Positions 8,138 to 16,027 of a stretch of 64,000 nucleotides of DNA are shown piece after piece (position 1 is the first letter of the stretch; every line of letters starts with the position of its first letter). A program made the position numbers and the translations under genes. The notes under the pieces were generated by a model. That model did not search any database and was not told the DNA's origin. It saw nothing but the letters and a program-made list of their open reading frames with translations. Source of the stretch: Nisaea sediminum (GTDB lineage Bacteria > Pseudomonadota > Alphaproteobacteria > Thalassobaculales > Thalassobaculaceae); assembly GCF_014904705.1 (NCBI RefSeq), contig NZ_JACZCQ010000002.1, positions 186,001 to 250,000 of the forward strand, in the 5' to 3' direction.

Positions 8138-8898
8138 TGCGCACGCTCGTGATCTTCGCCGGATTGCTCGCGCTCTGGCAGAGCGTCGTCAGCCTCAGCG
8201 GCGCACCACCCTACATTCTGCCGGGGCCCGCGCCGGTCGCGGACGCGCTCTGGCAGCGCTCGGACCTCATTCTCGGGCATGCCGGGACGACCTTGGCAGA
8301 AATCCTTCTCGGCCTCGGTCTCGGTACGGTTTTCGGTGCGGCGGCGGCCCTGATGTTGAGCTGGTCGGCGCGCGTCAGACCCTGGTTGCTGCCGGTGCTC
8401 GTGATCAGCCAGGCCGTGCCGGTCTTCGCCCTGGCGCCGGTCCTCGTCCTCTGGCTTGGCTACGGCATGGCCTCGAAGGTCGCGATGGCGGCACTGATCA
8501 TCTTCTTTCCGGTGACAGCCGCCATGTTCGACGGGCTGCGGCGCACCGACCCGCTTTTCATCGACTGCGCCCGAACGCTCGGTGCCGGACGGCTTGATCT
8601 CCTGCTGCATGTCCGCCTGCCCGCCGCGCTGCCCGCCTTCGCGTCCGGATTGCGTGTGGCGACCGCCGTCGCGCCGATCGGCGCCATCGTCGGCGAATGG
8701 GTGGGCTCCAGTTCCGGGCTCGGCTACCTGATGCTGCATGCCAATGCCCGTCTGCAGATCGACCTGATGTTCGCCGCTCTCTTCACCCTCTCGATCCTGG
8801 CGGTCTCGCTCTATTACGGGATCGATTTCCTGCTCAGGGCCGCGATGCCCTGGCAAGCCGGCGAAGCCCGGCCCACTACCGCTACCGGAGGATTTTGA
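8134..8898 (+). CDS. thiX: ABC transporter permease, thiamine precursor (ThiX-like)
   Basis: This is an integral membrane permease of about 254 residues in the BPD_transp_1 family, with about six hydrophobic helices. It carries the EAA-type loop (SCARTLGAGRLDLLLHVRLPAALPAFASGLRV) that contacts the ATPase. The TPP riboswitch directly upstream and the NMT1/THI5-like binding protein directly downstream identify it as the ThiX-type permease for hydroxymethylpyrimidine or a derivative (inference from context). Starts are possible at GTG 8119, GTG 8128, ATG 8134 or ATG 8137; I prefer 8134 because it overlaps the leader ORF stop. No ThiZ-type ATPase gene is present in the window. Confidence 0.82.
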   Translation: MMRTLVIFAGLLALWQSVVSLSGAPPYILPGPAPVADALWQRSDLILGHAGTTLAEILLGLGLGTVFGAAAALMLSWSARVRPWLLPVLVISQAVPVFALAPVLVLWLGYGMASKVAMAALIIFFPVTAAMFDGLRRTDPLFIDCARTLGAGRLDLLLHVRLPAALPAFASGLRVATAVAPIGAIVGEWVGSSSGLGYLMLHANARLQIDLMFAALFTLSILAVSLYYGIDFLLRAAMPWQAGEARPTTATGGF

Positions 8899-9840
8899 AT
8901 GTTCATCCGCACCGCCGCCTTGCTGCTGGCTCTCGTCACGCTCGGCACAGGCCCGGCCAGTGCCGCCGAAAAGCTGACCGTCCTGCTCGACTGGTTCGTC
9001 AATCCGGACCACGGACCGCTGATCGTCGCCGAGAAAAAGGGTTTCTTTGCCGCAGAAGGTCTGGAGGTCGAACTGATCGCGCCAGCCGATCCGAACGATC
9101 CGCCGAAACTGGTTGCCGCGAAGAAGGCCGAGATTGCCGTCTCCTACCAGCCGCAGCTGCACATCCAGGCCGCGGAAGGCCTGCCACTGGTGCGCTTCGG
9201 AACCCTGGTCGCGACACCGCTCAACACGCTGGTCGCGCTCGAGAGCGGTCCGATCAAGTCGATCGCGGACCTGAAGGGCCGCAAGGTCGGCTTCTCCGTC
9301 GGTGGCTTCGAGGATGCGCTGCTCGGCGCCATGCTGAAGAAGCACGGCCTCGCGCTCTCCGATGTCGAGCTGATCAACGTGAACTTCTCGCTCTCGCCCT
9401 CGATCATCTCGGGCCAGGTCGACGCCGTGATCGGCGCCTTCCGGAATTTCGAGCTGAACCAGATGGATATCGTCGGGAAGCCCGGCCGGGCCTTCTTCGT
9501 CGAGGAGGAAGGCGTGCCGCCCTACGACGAGCTGATCTATATCGCCCACAGGGAAAATCTCGGCGATCCGCGGCTGAAGAAGTTCCTGTCCGCCGTCGAG
9601 CGGGCGACCCAGTATCTGGTCAACCATCCGAACGACGCCTGGACGGCCTTCATCGACGGACGCAAGGAGCTGGACGACGAGCTGAACAAGCGGGCCTGGC
9701 GCGATACCCTGCCCCGTTTCGCGCTCCGCCCGGCGGCGCTCGATACCGGCCGCTACGAGCGCTTCGCCGCCTTCATGCGCGAATCGGGATTGATCAGCAA
9801 GACACCCGACGTCGCGAGCTACGCGACGGAACTGAAGTGA
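8899..9840 (+). CDS. thiY: ABC substrate-binding protein, NMT1/THI5-like (ThiY)
   Basis: This is a 313-residue periplasmic binding protein with a signal peptide cleaved near PASA-AE. The family hallmark LDWFVNPDH lies just after the mature N-terminus. It corresponds to the pyrimidine-binding region of ThiY and yeast THI5. A long NMT1-like domain follows, with KGFFAAEGLEV and a glycine-rich VGFSVGGFEDAL segment. It should deliver a thiamine-pyrimidine precursor such as formyl-aminopyrimidine to the permease. The start codon is adjacent to the permease stop, in the same riboswitch-controlled transcript. Confidence 0.88.
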   Translation: MFIRTAALLLALVTLGTGPASAAEKLTVLLDWFVNPDHGPLIVAEKKGFFAAEGLEVELIAPADPNDPPKLVAAKKAEIAVSYQPQLHIQAAEGLPLVRFGTLVATPLNTLVALESGPIKSIADLKGRKVGFSVGGFEDALLGAMLKKHGLALSDVELINVNFSLSPSIISGQVDAVIGAFRNFELNQMDIVGKPGRAFFVEEEGVPPYDELIYIAHRENLGDPRLKKFLSAVERATQYLVNHPNDAWTAFIDGRKELDDELNKRAWRDTLPRFALRPAALDTGRYERFAAFMRESGLISKTPDVASYATELK

Positions 9841-9847
9841 CCTGCGT

Positions 9848-9881
9848 GCTCCCGCGCCCTGCCTGAGCAGGGCGCGGGAGC
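9848..9881. terminator. Strong hairpin between convergent thiY and aminotransferase genes
   Basis: A perfect 15-base-pair GC-rich stem (9848-9862 with 9867-9881) closes a CTGA tetraloop. It lies eight bases after thiY and just beyond the 3' end of the convergent aminotransferase gene. There is no T-tract on either side, so it may act as a bidirectional or Rho-assisted terminator or as an RNA 3'-end stabiliser. Confidence 0.7.
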
Positions 9882-9887
9882 AGGCCG

Positions 9888-10748
9888 TCATTCGGCAGCG
9901 GCCTGCGCTTGCCGTTCGCTGTCGACGAAATCCATATAGAGCTTGCGGGCACGCTCGAAGACCCGTCCCGGAGCCATCTCCTTCTCCTCGTACCGCGTGA
10001 CGGCCTGGATCTTCCCGAAATTTCCACAGACGATCATCTCGTCCGCATTCGCGAGATCCTCAGGAGAAAGGACCGCCTCCTCGACCGGGATGCCGTCCTT
10101 TTTCAGCAAGCCAATCAGGCGCTTGCGCGTAATGCCGGCAAGAAAGGTCCCATTCGCGGCAGGGGTCTTCGCCACCCCGTCCTTCACGATCCAGATATTC
10201 GCCGTGGAGAATTCCGCGACATTGCCGTCCGGATCGAGCATCACCGGCAAATCGAAGCCGCGCTCGCGCGCCTCCTTCAGGGCCCGCTGACCGTTTGGAT
10301 AGAGACAGCCTGCCTTGGCGTTTGTCGGCGCCTGATCGGTCGCGCAGCGCCGGAAACTGGAGAGGCAGGCACTGCCTGCGACCGGATCCGGAAGCGGTGC
10401 TTCGAAGACCGCAAGCACGAACTCGGTATCGTTGCCTTCCGGTGCCACGCCCTGACCCGTCGAGTAGAACATCGGCCGGATATAGTAATCGGTATCCGCC
10501 GGCAACCGGCTCGCCGCCTCGCGGCAAAGCCCCTCGATGGTCTTCGCATCAAGACCCGGGCTGAGCAGCATGGCCCTTGCCGAACTAACCACCCGCTCGG
10601 CATGGCGAGCTATGTCGGGAAGCGCCCCTCTGATGGCTCGGGCACCGTCGAAAACGGAACTTCCGGACCAGAAGGAAATCTGCAGCGGTCCGCTGACCAT
10701 CGGTTCGTTTGATAGCCATTCGCCATTGCGCCAGAATATTTGTTTCAT
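9888..10748 (-). CDS. Class IV aminotransferase (branched-chain/D-amino acid type)
   Basis: This is a 286-residue fold-type IV PLP enzyme. The catalytic lysine is K145 in TNAKAGCLYPNGQRAL. The glutamate that contacts the PLP ring nitrogen lies in the VAEFSTANIWIV segment, followed by GTFLAGITRKRLI, the phosphate-binding turn. Enzymes with this layout include branched-chain aminotransferase, D-amino acid aminotransferase and 4-amino-4-deoxychorismate lyase. The sequence looks most like the aminotransferase group, but the substrate is not determined. It is transcribed in the same direction as, and downstream of, the isocitrate lyase/PEP mutase-family gene, with about 110 bases between. Confidence 0.82.
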   Translation of the reverse strand: MKQIFWRNGEWLSNEPMVSGPLQISFWSGSSVFDGARAIRGALPDIARHAERVVSSARAMLLSPGLDAKTIEGLCREAASRLPADTDYYIRPMFYSTGQGVAPEGNDTEFVLAVFEAPLPDPVAGSACLSSFRRCATDQAPTNAKAGCLYPNGQRALKEARERGFDLPVMLDPDGNVAEFSTANIWIVKDGVAKTPAANGTFLAGITRKRLIGLLKKDGIPVEEAVLSPEDLANADEMIVCGNFGKIQAVTRYEEKEMAPGRVFERARKLYMDFVDSERQAQAAAE

Positions 10749-10861
10749 TTTACGGTCTCCACGAGCAACAAAACAGGACAGTATTTCTGACCTATATGCT
10801 GCGACCCCGCTATCGCAACTTTGTCATGGAGACAATTTTTCCGGCGGAAAACCGGTGTCAG

Positions 10862-11770
10862 TCACTCGGTATCGGGAACCACACTGGCCGCAATGCTCCC
10901 ATCCAGGGCTTCGTATTCACTGTAACCGATATGTTTGTAGATATCCTTGCGGCTCATCAGGCGGTCGAGGAAGCCCTCCTGGCTACCCTGATCGGCAAGA
11001 TGCGCATAGAGGTCCCGCACGATCCCGGCGGCAGCCCTGAGGGAGGTCACCGGCCAGATCACCATCTTGAAGCCCCAGGTCTCGAACTGTTCCGCCGTGT
11101 AGTATGGCGTCTTTCCGAACTCTGTCATGTTGGCAAGCAGCGGCACGTCAAGCGCCTCCGCGAATGCTCGGAAATGCGCTTCCTCGGTCAGCGCTTCAGG
11201 GAAAATCGCATCCGCGCCGGCCGCGACATAGGCTTGAGCGCGCGCGATCGCAGCATCCAGTCCCTCCGACGCCATCGCGTCGGTCCGCGCTATGATCCGG
11301 AGATGACGCCGCGCCTTGCTGGCCGCGGCGATCTTGGCGCACATCGAGTCCCGGTCGTTCAGCAGCTTGTCCGAAAGATGTCCGCACTTCTTCGGCAGCA
11401 CCTGATCCTCGAGCTGGACCGCGGCCGCCCCCGCCTCTTCGAGCTCCCGGCAAAGCCGCATCACATTCAGAGCCTCGCCGTACCCCGTGTCACCGTCGAC
11501 CACCAGCGGCAGTGCGGAAGCCCGGACGATGCTCCGCACCTGCCCGACGAGTTCCTCCATCGTCATCATGCCGAGATCCGGCAGAGCCAGACTTGCCGAG
11601 AGAGCACCGCCCGAGAGGTAAAGCGATTCGAACCCGGTATCGCGCGCGATAACCGCCGAGAGAGCGTCATGGGCACCAGGAATCCGGACAATTCCCGGGC
11701 GCTCCCAAAGAGCGGCCAAGCGGTCACCGGCAGCTGTACGATCAGCCTCGTCCTGCAAGAGCCAAGACAT
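10862..11770 (-). CDS. Isocitrate lyase/PEP mutase superfamily enzyme (PrpB-like)
   Basis: This is a 302-residue TIM-barrel enzyme. DGDTGYGEAL (residues 92-101) supplies the Mg2+-binding aspartates, and LEDQVLPKKCGH holds the catalytic cysteine C129 that marks lyases of this superfamily (isocitrate or methylisocitrate lyase) as opposed to PEP mutase. Length and sequence fit methylisocitrate lyase or a related 2,3-dimethylmalate or oxaloacetate lyase. No other methylcitrate cycle gene (prpC, prpD) is nearby, so the prpB name is not assigned. It is preceded by a 212-base gap shared with the divergent Mrp operon. Confidence 0.8.
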   Translation of the reverse strand: MSWLLQDEADRTAAGDRLAALWERPGIVRIPGAHDALSAVIARDTGFESLYLSGGALSASLALPDLGMMTMEELVGQVRSIVRASALPLVVDGDTGYGEALNVMRLCRELEEAGAAAVQLEDQVLPKKCGHLSDKLLNDRDSMCAKIAAASKARRHLRIIARTDAMASEGLDAAIARAQAYVAAGADAIFPEALTEEAHFRAFAEALDVPLLANMTEFGKTPYYTAEQFETWGFKMVIWPVTSLRAAAGIVRDLYAHLADQGSQEGFLDRLMSRKDIYKHIGYSEYEALDGSIAASVVPDTE

Positions 11771-11982
11771 GTTTATATTGCCTCCACGCGTTTTGCCGCT
11801 TCGTCGGAATGCGGAACAGGATATTTCCGCGACGGAGATTGCACTCCGATCCGCCCCTGTGTCATTGCATTGTCGTCATTCAGTTGACAATGCCGGCTTG
11901 CTGTCGGATTGGTTCTTGGTACACCAGACCGCCGCCCGCCGGGGTAAACGAGTCTGGTAGAGGAACGAGAGGGAACGGGTTG

Positions 11983-12471
11983 ATGGGGCACATCTTAAGT
12001 CTGGGGGCGAGTCTTGCCGCCTTCTGGATGCTGCTTTCAGGTTCAATCAGTCTCGACCATAAACTGGTCCTCGGCTTCGGCGTTGCGTCTCTGGTTCTCA
12101 GCGTCTGGCTCGCGGTCCGGATGGACCGGATCGACGGCAATCCCGTTTCCGTCAATCTGCGCCCCAGCCTCATCAAGTACTGGATCTGGCTGGCGAAGGA
12201 GATCGGCAAGGCGAATATCGACGTCGCCAAGATCGTCCTTTCTCCGAAAATGGAGATTTCGCCACGCATGATCCGCGTGAAGGCTACACAGAAGACAGAT
12301 GTCGGCATCACGACCTTCGCCAACTCGATCACCCTCACTCCCGGAACCGTCTCGGTCGATATCGACAATGACGAGATCCTGGTTCACGCGATCACCGACG
12401 AGATGGCGCAGGGGCTGCTGGAAAGCGACATGGATGCGCGCGTGACCGCCGTGGAGGCGAAAATCCGATGA
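11983..12471 (+). CDS. mrpE: Mrp-type cation/H+ antiporter subunit E
   Basis: This is a 162-residue membrane protein of the MnhE/MrpE family. It has two or three N-terminal hydrophobic segments, then the cytoplasmic signature VIRVKATQKTDVGITTFANSITLTPGTVSVDID, which is diagnostic for subunit E. The frame is open 58 codons further upstream; I chose the ATG at 11983 because the first helix starts there and GGGAACGGG precedes it. It is the first gene of a ten-gene operon whose early members overlap by ATGA junctions. In Mrp complexes subunit E is needed for assembly of the antiporter. Confidence 0.93.
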   Translation: MGHILSLGASLAAFWMLLSGSISLDHKLVLGFGVASLVLSVWLAVRMDRIDGNPVSVNLRPSLIKYWIWLAKEIGKANIDVAKIVLSPKMEISPRMIRVKATQKTDVGITTFANSITLTPGTVSVDIDNDEILVHAITDEMAQGLLESDMDARVTAVEAKIR

Positions 12472-12770
12472 TGTTCGCCGTGGCCGCGGCCGGCCTTATC
12501 ATTCCGATGCTGATGGCGCTCGCCCGGGGACTCATGGGGCCGACGCTCTATGACCGGGTGCTCGCGGGCAACAGCTTCGGCACCAAGACCGTCCTGCTGA
12601 TCGCCGTACTCGGCTTCATCGGCGGACGCCCGGACTTTCTCGATATCGCCCTGCTCTATGCGCTGATGAATTTCGTCGGCACCATCGCGATCCTCAAATT
12701 CTTCCGCTACCGCAACCTCGGTATCGCGGGCGACGCGGAAAACGGAAACGGCAATGGGGGAGTGAAGTGA
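12468..12770 (+). CDS. mrpF: Mrp-type antiporter subunit F
   Basis: This is a 100-residue small membrane protein with three hydrophobic helices and the MrpF pattern GPTLYDRVLAGN followed by DIALLYALMNFVGTIAILKFF. Its ATG overlaps the mrpE stop by four bases, and its own stop overlaps mrpG the same way. In solved Mrp complexes subunit F packs beside E and G at the distal end of the membrane arm. Confidence 0.92.
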   Translation: MMFAVAAAGLIIPMLMALARGLMGPTLYDRVLAGNSFGTKTVLLIAVLGFIGGRPDFLDIALLYALMNFVGTIAILKFFRYRNLGIAGDAENGNGNGGVK

Positions 12771-13111
12771 TGCAGCTCCTCATCGACACCCTCTCCTGGG
12801 GTTTCATCCTGGCCGGCGTGTTCTTTGTCTTCACCGGCACCCTCGGCATGCTGCGGCTGCCCGACTTCTATACGCGCCTGCATGGCGCCGGAATCACCGA
12901 TACGCTCGGCACGGAACTTCTGCTGATCGCCATGATGCTGCAGGCCGGCTGGTCCCTCGTCACCGTGAAGCTGGCGATGATCTCGCTCTTCATCTTCTTC
13001 ACCAGCCCGACCGCGACGCACGCGCTCGCCAATGCCGCCAACTCGGTGGGCCTCCGTCCGTTCGGCGTCCCGGCCAAGGACCTCGAGTCCGGCAACGGGG
13101 AGAAGCGCTGA
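12767..13111 (+). CDS. mrpG: Mrp-type antiporter subunit G
   Basis: This is a 114-residue protein with three helices and the MnhG/PhaG signature GTLGMLRLPDFYTRLHGAGITDTLG. The charged/aromatic DFYTRLH segment is invariant in the family. The C-terminus is unusually long and polar. It is translationally coupled on both sides. Confidence 0.92.
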   Translation: MMQLLIDTLSWGFILAGVFFVFTGTLGMLRLPDFYTRLHGAGITDTLGTELLLIAMMLQAGWSLVTVKLAMISLFIFFTSPTATHALANAANSVGLRPFGVPAKDLESGNGEKR

Positions 13112-13698
13112 TGGGCTCCGGACTCGTGAATGTCGCCGTCGATATTTCGCTGATGACGCTGCTGGCGGTGACCGCCATCGGAATAATCCGCTCCCGCAAC
13201 CTTTTCGCGACCGCCATGCTCTCGGGCATCTACAGCCTGATCTCGGCCGCGCTCTTCGTCACGCTCGACGCCGTCGACGTGGCCTTCACCGAGGCCGCGG
13301 TCGGCGCCGGCATCTCGACCGTCCTGATGCTGGGCGCCATGACCCTGACGCGGCGGAGCGAGAAGCATGCCGTCAAACTGCATATCGGCCCGGTTCTGGT
13401 CTGCCTCGCGGTCGGCGCGGCGCTGATCTACGGCACCGTCGACATGCCTCCGTTCGGCTCGACCGAGGCCGCCGGGTTCAAGCATATCGTGCCGGAATAC
13501 ATCGCCGGTTCGCGCGACGACATCCAGGTCCCGAACATCGTCACCTCGATCCTGGCCAGCTATCGCGGCTTCGACACGCTCGGCGAGACGGCGGTGATCT
13601 TCACCGCCGGGATCGGCGTCTGGTTCCTGATCGGACGCCGGCGGCGCGAGGACGAAGCCGACGAAGAAGCGCAGAAAACTTCGGGAGATGAGGCATGA
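13111..13698 (+). CDS. DUF4040/MbhD-E-like subunit (detached MrpA C-terminal region)
   Basis: This is a 195-residue membrane protein with about six hydrophobic segments. The first half carries the DUF4040 (MbhD-like) pattern RSRNLFATAMLSGIYSLI...VDVAFTEAAVGAGISTVLML, and the second half resembles the MbhE-like region. In canonical Mrp operons these form the C-terminal extension of MrpA; here they stand alone, as in archaeal Mbh/Mbs clusters (where they are mbhD and mbhE). This places the operon in the Mbh-like branch. It starts on the last base of mrpG. Confidence 0.85.
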   Translation: MGSGLVNVAVDISLMTLLAVTAIGIIRSRNLFATAMLSGIYSLISAALFVTLDAVDVAFTEAAVGAGISTVLMLGAMTLTRRSEKHAVKLHIGPVLVCLAVGAALIYGTVDMPPFGSTEAAGFKHIVPEYIAGSRDDIQVPNIVTSILASYRGFDTLGETAVIFTAGIGVWFLIGRRRREDEADEEAQKTSGDEA

Positions 13699-14132
13699 GG
13701 CATCATCTTATCCTCCGCGTGGTCTCGAAGCTGCTGATCCCCTTCATCCTGCTCTATGCGCTCTATGTGCAGTTCCACGGCGATTTCGGACCGGGCGGCG
13801 GGTTCCAGGCGGGCGTCATATTCGCGGCCGCCTTCGTGCTCTATGCCCTGATCTACGGCGTCGAGACCGCGCGCAAGGCCTTCCCGGCGCGCTGGCTCGC
13901 CATCCTGGTTCCGCTCGGTGTGCTGATTTATGGCGGGACCGGGATCGCCTCCCTGCTGCTCGGCGGCACCTATCTCGACTACGACGTGCTCGCCGCGACG
14001 CCGACCGGCGGCCAGCATCTCGGCATCCTGGTCGTGGAATTCGGCGTGGGTGTGACCGTGACCGCGGTGATGATCGCGATATTCTTCGCCTATGCCGGCC
14101 GCACCGACGACATTCAGGACGACGACTGGTAA
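13695..14132 (+). CDS. mrpB: Mrp-type antiporter subunit B
   Basis: This is a 145-residue protein with four hydrophobic helices and the MnhB/MbhF signature: ALYVQFHGDFGPGGGFQAGVI in the N-terminal part, then GGQHLGILVVEFGVGVTVTAVM near the end, with the conserved glutamate in the latter. The start overlaps the preceding stop by four bases. The stop lies three bases before mrpC. Confidence 0.93.
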   Translation: MRHHLILRVVSKLLIPFILLYALYVQFHGDFGPGGGFQAGVIFAAAFVLYALIYGVETARKAFPARWLAILVPLGVLIYGGTGIASLLLGGTYLDYDVLAATPTGGQHLGILVVEFGVGVTVTAVMIAIFFAYAGRTDDIQDDDW

Positions 14133-14135
14133 GCC

Positions 14136-14543
14136 ATGCTTGAGCTCCTCCTCGACAAATACAATTACTGGATCGTCGTCGCCCTGATGCTGTTCGGGCT
14201 GTACATCGTCATATCCCGCGGCAATCTGGTGAAGAAGCTGGTCGGCCTGAACGTCTTCCAGACGTCGGTCTTCCTCTTCTACATTACCCTCGGCAAGGCC
14301 GAGGGCGGCACCGCGCCGATCCTGACGGGCAAGCCGGAACTGTTCTCCAACCCGCTGCCGCATGTGCTGATCCTGACCGCCATCGTCGTCGGCATCGCGA
14401 CGACAGCGCTCGGGCTGGCGCTCGTCGTACGCATCCAGGAGAACTACAGCACGATCGAGGAAGACGAGCTGGAAGACCTCAACGTGGCCGTGATGAAAGG
14501 CGAACAGGTCCGCGTTAAGGGTTCGGAAGGAGACGCGCGATGA
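14136..14543 (+). CDS. mrpC: Mrp-type antiporter subunit C (NuoK-like)
   Basis: This is a 135-residue NuoK-related subunit with three helices: VALMLFGLYIVISRGNLVKKLVGLNVFQTSVFLF, then the DPLPHVLILTAIVVGIATTALGLALVV-like segment (here NPLPHVLILTAIVVG). The C-terminal 25 residues are acidic and cytoplasmic. It pairs with the D subunit that follows with an ATGA overlap. Confidence 0.93.
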   Translation: MLELLLDKYNYWIVVALMLFGLYIVISRGNLVKKLVGLNVFQTSVFLFYITLGKAEGGTAPILTGKPELFSNPLPHVLILTAIVVGIATTALGLALVVRIQENYSTIEEDELEDLNVAVMKGEQVRVKGSEGDAR

Positions 14544-16027
14544 TCGCCGCCGAACATCTTCCGGTCCTGCAGGTCGTCGGCCCGCTGCTGGCGGCACCGA
14601 TCTGCTCGGTGCTGCGGATCCGCAACCTCGCCTGGTTCTTCACCCTGATCGTCAGCCTCGGCGCGTTCCTATGTTCCGTCTACCTGCTGCAGACGGTGAT
14701 GGAGAACGGCCCGATCAGTTACGAGATCGGCGGCTGGATGGCACCGCTGGGGATCGAGTACAGGGTCGACGCGAGCAACGGGATCGTGCTGCTGATCATC
14801 TCGGGCATTTCCTCGGTGGTGCTGCCCTTCGCGAAGCGAAGCTTCGAAGCTGAGGTCCCGGAGAAGCTGCACAGCTTGCTCTACACCGCCTACATCCTCT
14901 GCCTGACCGGCCTGCTCGGGATCACCGCGACGGCCGACGCCTTCAACGTCTTCGTCTTCCTCGAGGTCTCGTCGCTTTCGACCTATGTTCTGGTCGCGGC
15001 CGGTGCCACGAACGACCGGCGCGCCCTCACCGCCGCCTATAACTACCTGATCCTCGGCACCGTCGGCGCGACCTTCTTCGTGATCGGCATCGGGCTGCTC
15101 TATATGGCGACGGGCAGCCTCAATATGGCGGACATCGCCAACCGGCTCGGCACCATCGCGGAAACGCGTACCGTCGATGTCGCCTTCGCTTTCGTCGTGG
15201 TCGGGCTGGCGCTGAAACTCGCCCTCTTCCCGCTCCACACCTGGCTACCGAACGCATACACGCATGCTCCAAGCGCGGTGACCGCCTTCCTCGCCGCGAC
15301 CGCGACCAAGGCCGCCGTCTATCTCCTGCTGCGGTTCTCCTTCACGGTGTTCGGCACCGGCTCCGGCCTGCTCGCGCCGATGGCTGCGACAGTAGGGATC
15401 CCGCTTGCTGTCCTCGGGATGTTCGCGGGCTCCATTGCCGCGATCTACCAATACAATCTGAAGCGCATGCTGGCTTATTCCAGCGTCGCGCAGATCGGCT
15501 ACATGGTGCTCGGCTTCGGACTGCTCAGCGTCACCGGCGTGATGGCGACGACGCTGCATCTCTTCAATCACGCTCTGATGAAGGGCGCGCTCTTCATGGC
15601 GCTCGGCTGCGTCTTCATGCGCGTCCGTTCGGTCCATATCGCCGACCTCGCCGGCATCGGCCGGCAGATGCCCTGGACCATGGCCGCCTTCGTGATCGGT
15701 GGTCTCAGCCTGATCGGCGTTCCGATGACCGTCGGCTTCATCAGCAAGTGGTACCTGATTTCCGCCGCCCTCGAGCAGGAAGCCTGGTGGCTCGTGCTGC
15801 TGATCGTCGCCAGCTCGCTGCTCGCGGTGATCTATATCTGGCGGGTGGTGGAAGCCGCCTATCTGAAGGACCCGGTTCCGGGCCGGACGGTGACCGAGGC
15901 GCCGCTCTCCATGCTGATCCCGACCTGGGTTCTGGTCGCTGCGAATGTCTATTTCGGCGTTAATGCGGACTTTACGGTCTCCGTCGCGCGCGCCGCAGCC
16001 GAAGGGCTGGTGGGAGTGATGCAATGA
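14540..16027 (+). CDS. mrpD: Mrp antiporter subunit D (NuoL/M/N-like proton pump 1)
   Basis: This is a 495-residue protein with about 14 transmembrane helices of the proton-conducting NuoL/M/N family. The pumping residues are visible: a glutamate in the helix VFVFLEVSSLSTYVL (TM5) and a lysine in ALKLALFPLHTWLPNAY (TM7), followed by the PSAVTAFLAATATKAAVY helix. The family MLAYSSVAQIGYMVLG helix and the HLFNHALMKGALFM helix with its buried histidine and lysine are intact. In Mrp it exchanges Na+ or K+ for H+. It is coupled to both neighbours by ATGA overlaps. Confidence 0.93.
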   Translation: MIAAEHLPVLQVVGPLLAAPICSVLRIRNLAWFFTLIVSLGAFLCSVYLLQTVMENGPISYEIGGWMAPLGIEYRVDASNGIVLLIISGISSVVLPFAKRSFEAEVPEKLHSLLYTAYILCLTGLLGITATADAFNVFVFLEVSSLSTYVLVAAGATNDRRALTAAYNYLILGTVGATFFVIGIGLLYMATGSLNMADIANRLGTIAETRTVDVAFAFVVVGLALKLALFPLHTWLPNAYTHAPSAVTAFLAATATKAAVYLLLRFSFTVFGTGSGLLAPMAATVGIPLAVLGMFAGSIAAIYQYNLKRMLAYSSVAQIGYMVLGFGLLSVTGVMATTLHLFNHALMKGALFMALGCVFMRVRSVHIADLAGIGRQMPWTMAAFVIGGLSLIGVPMTVGFISKWYLISAALEQEAWWLVLLIVASSLLAVIYIWRVVEAAYLKDPVPGRTVTEAPLSMLIPTWVLVAANVYFGVNADFTVSVARAAAEGLVGVMQ

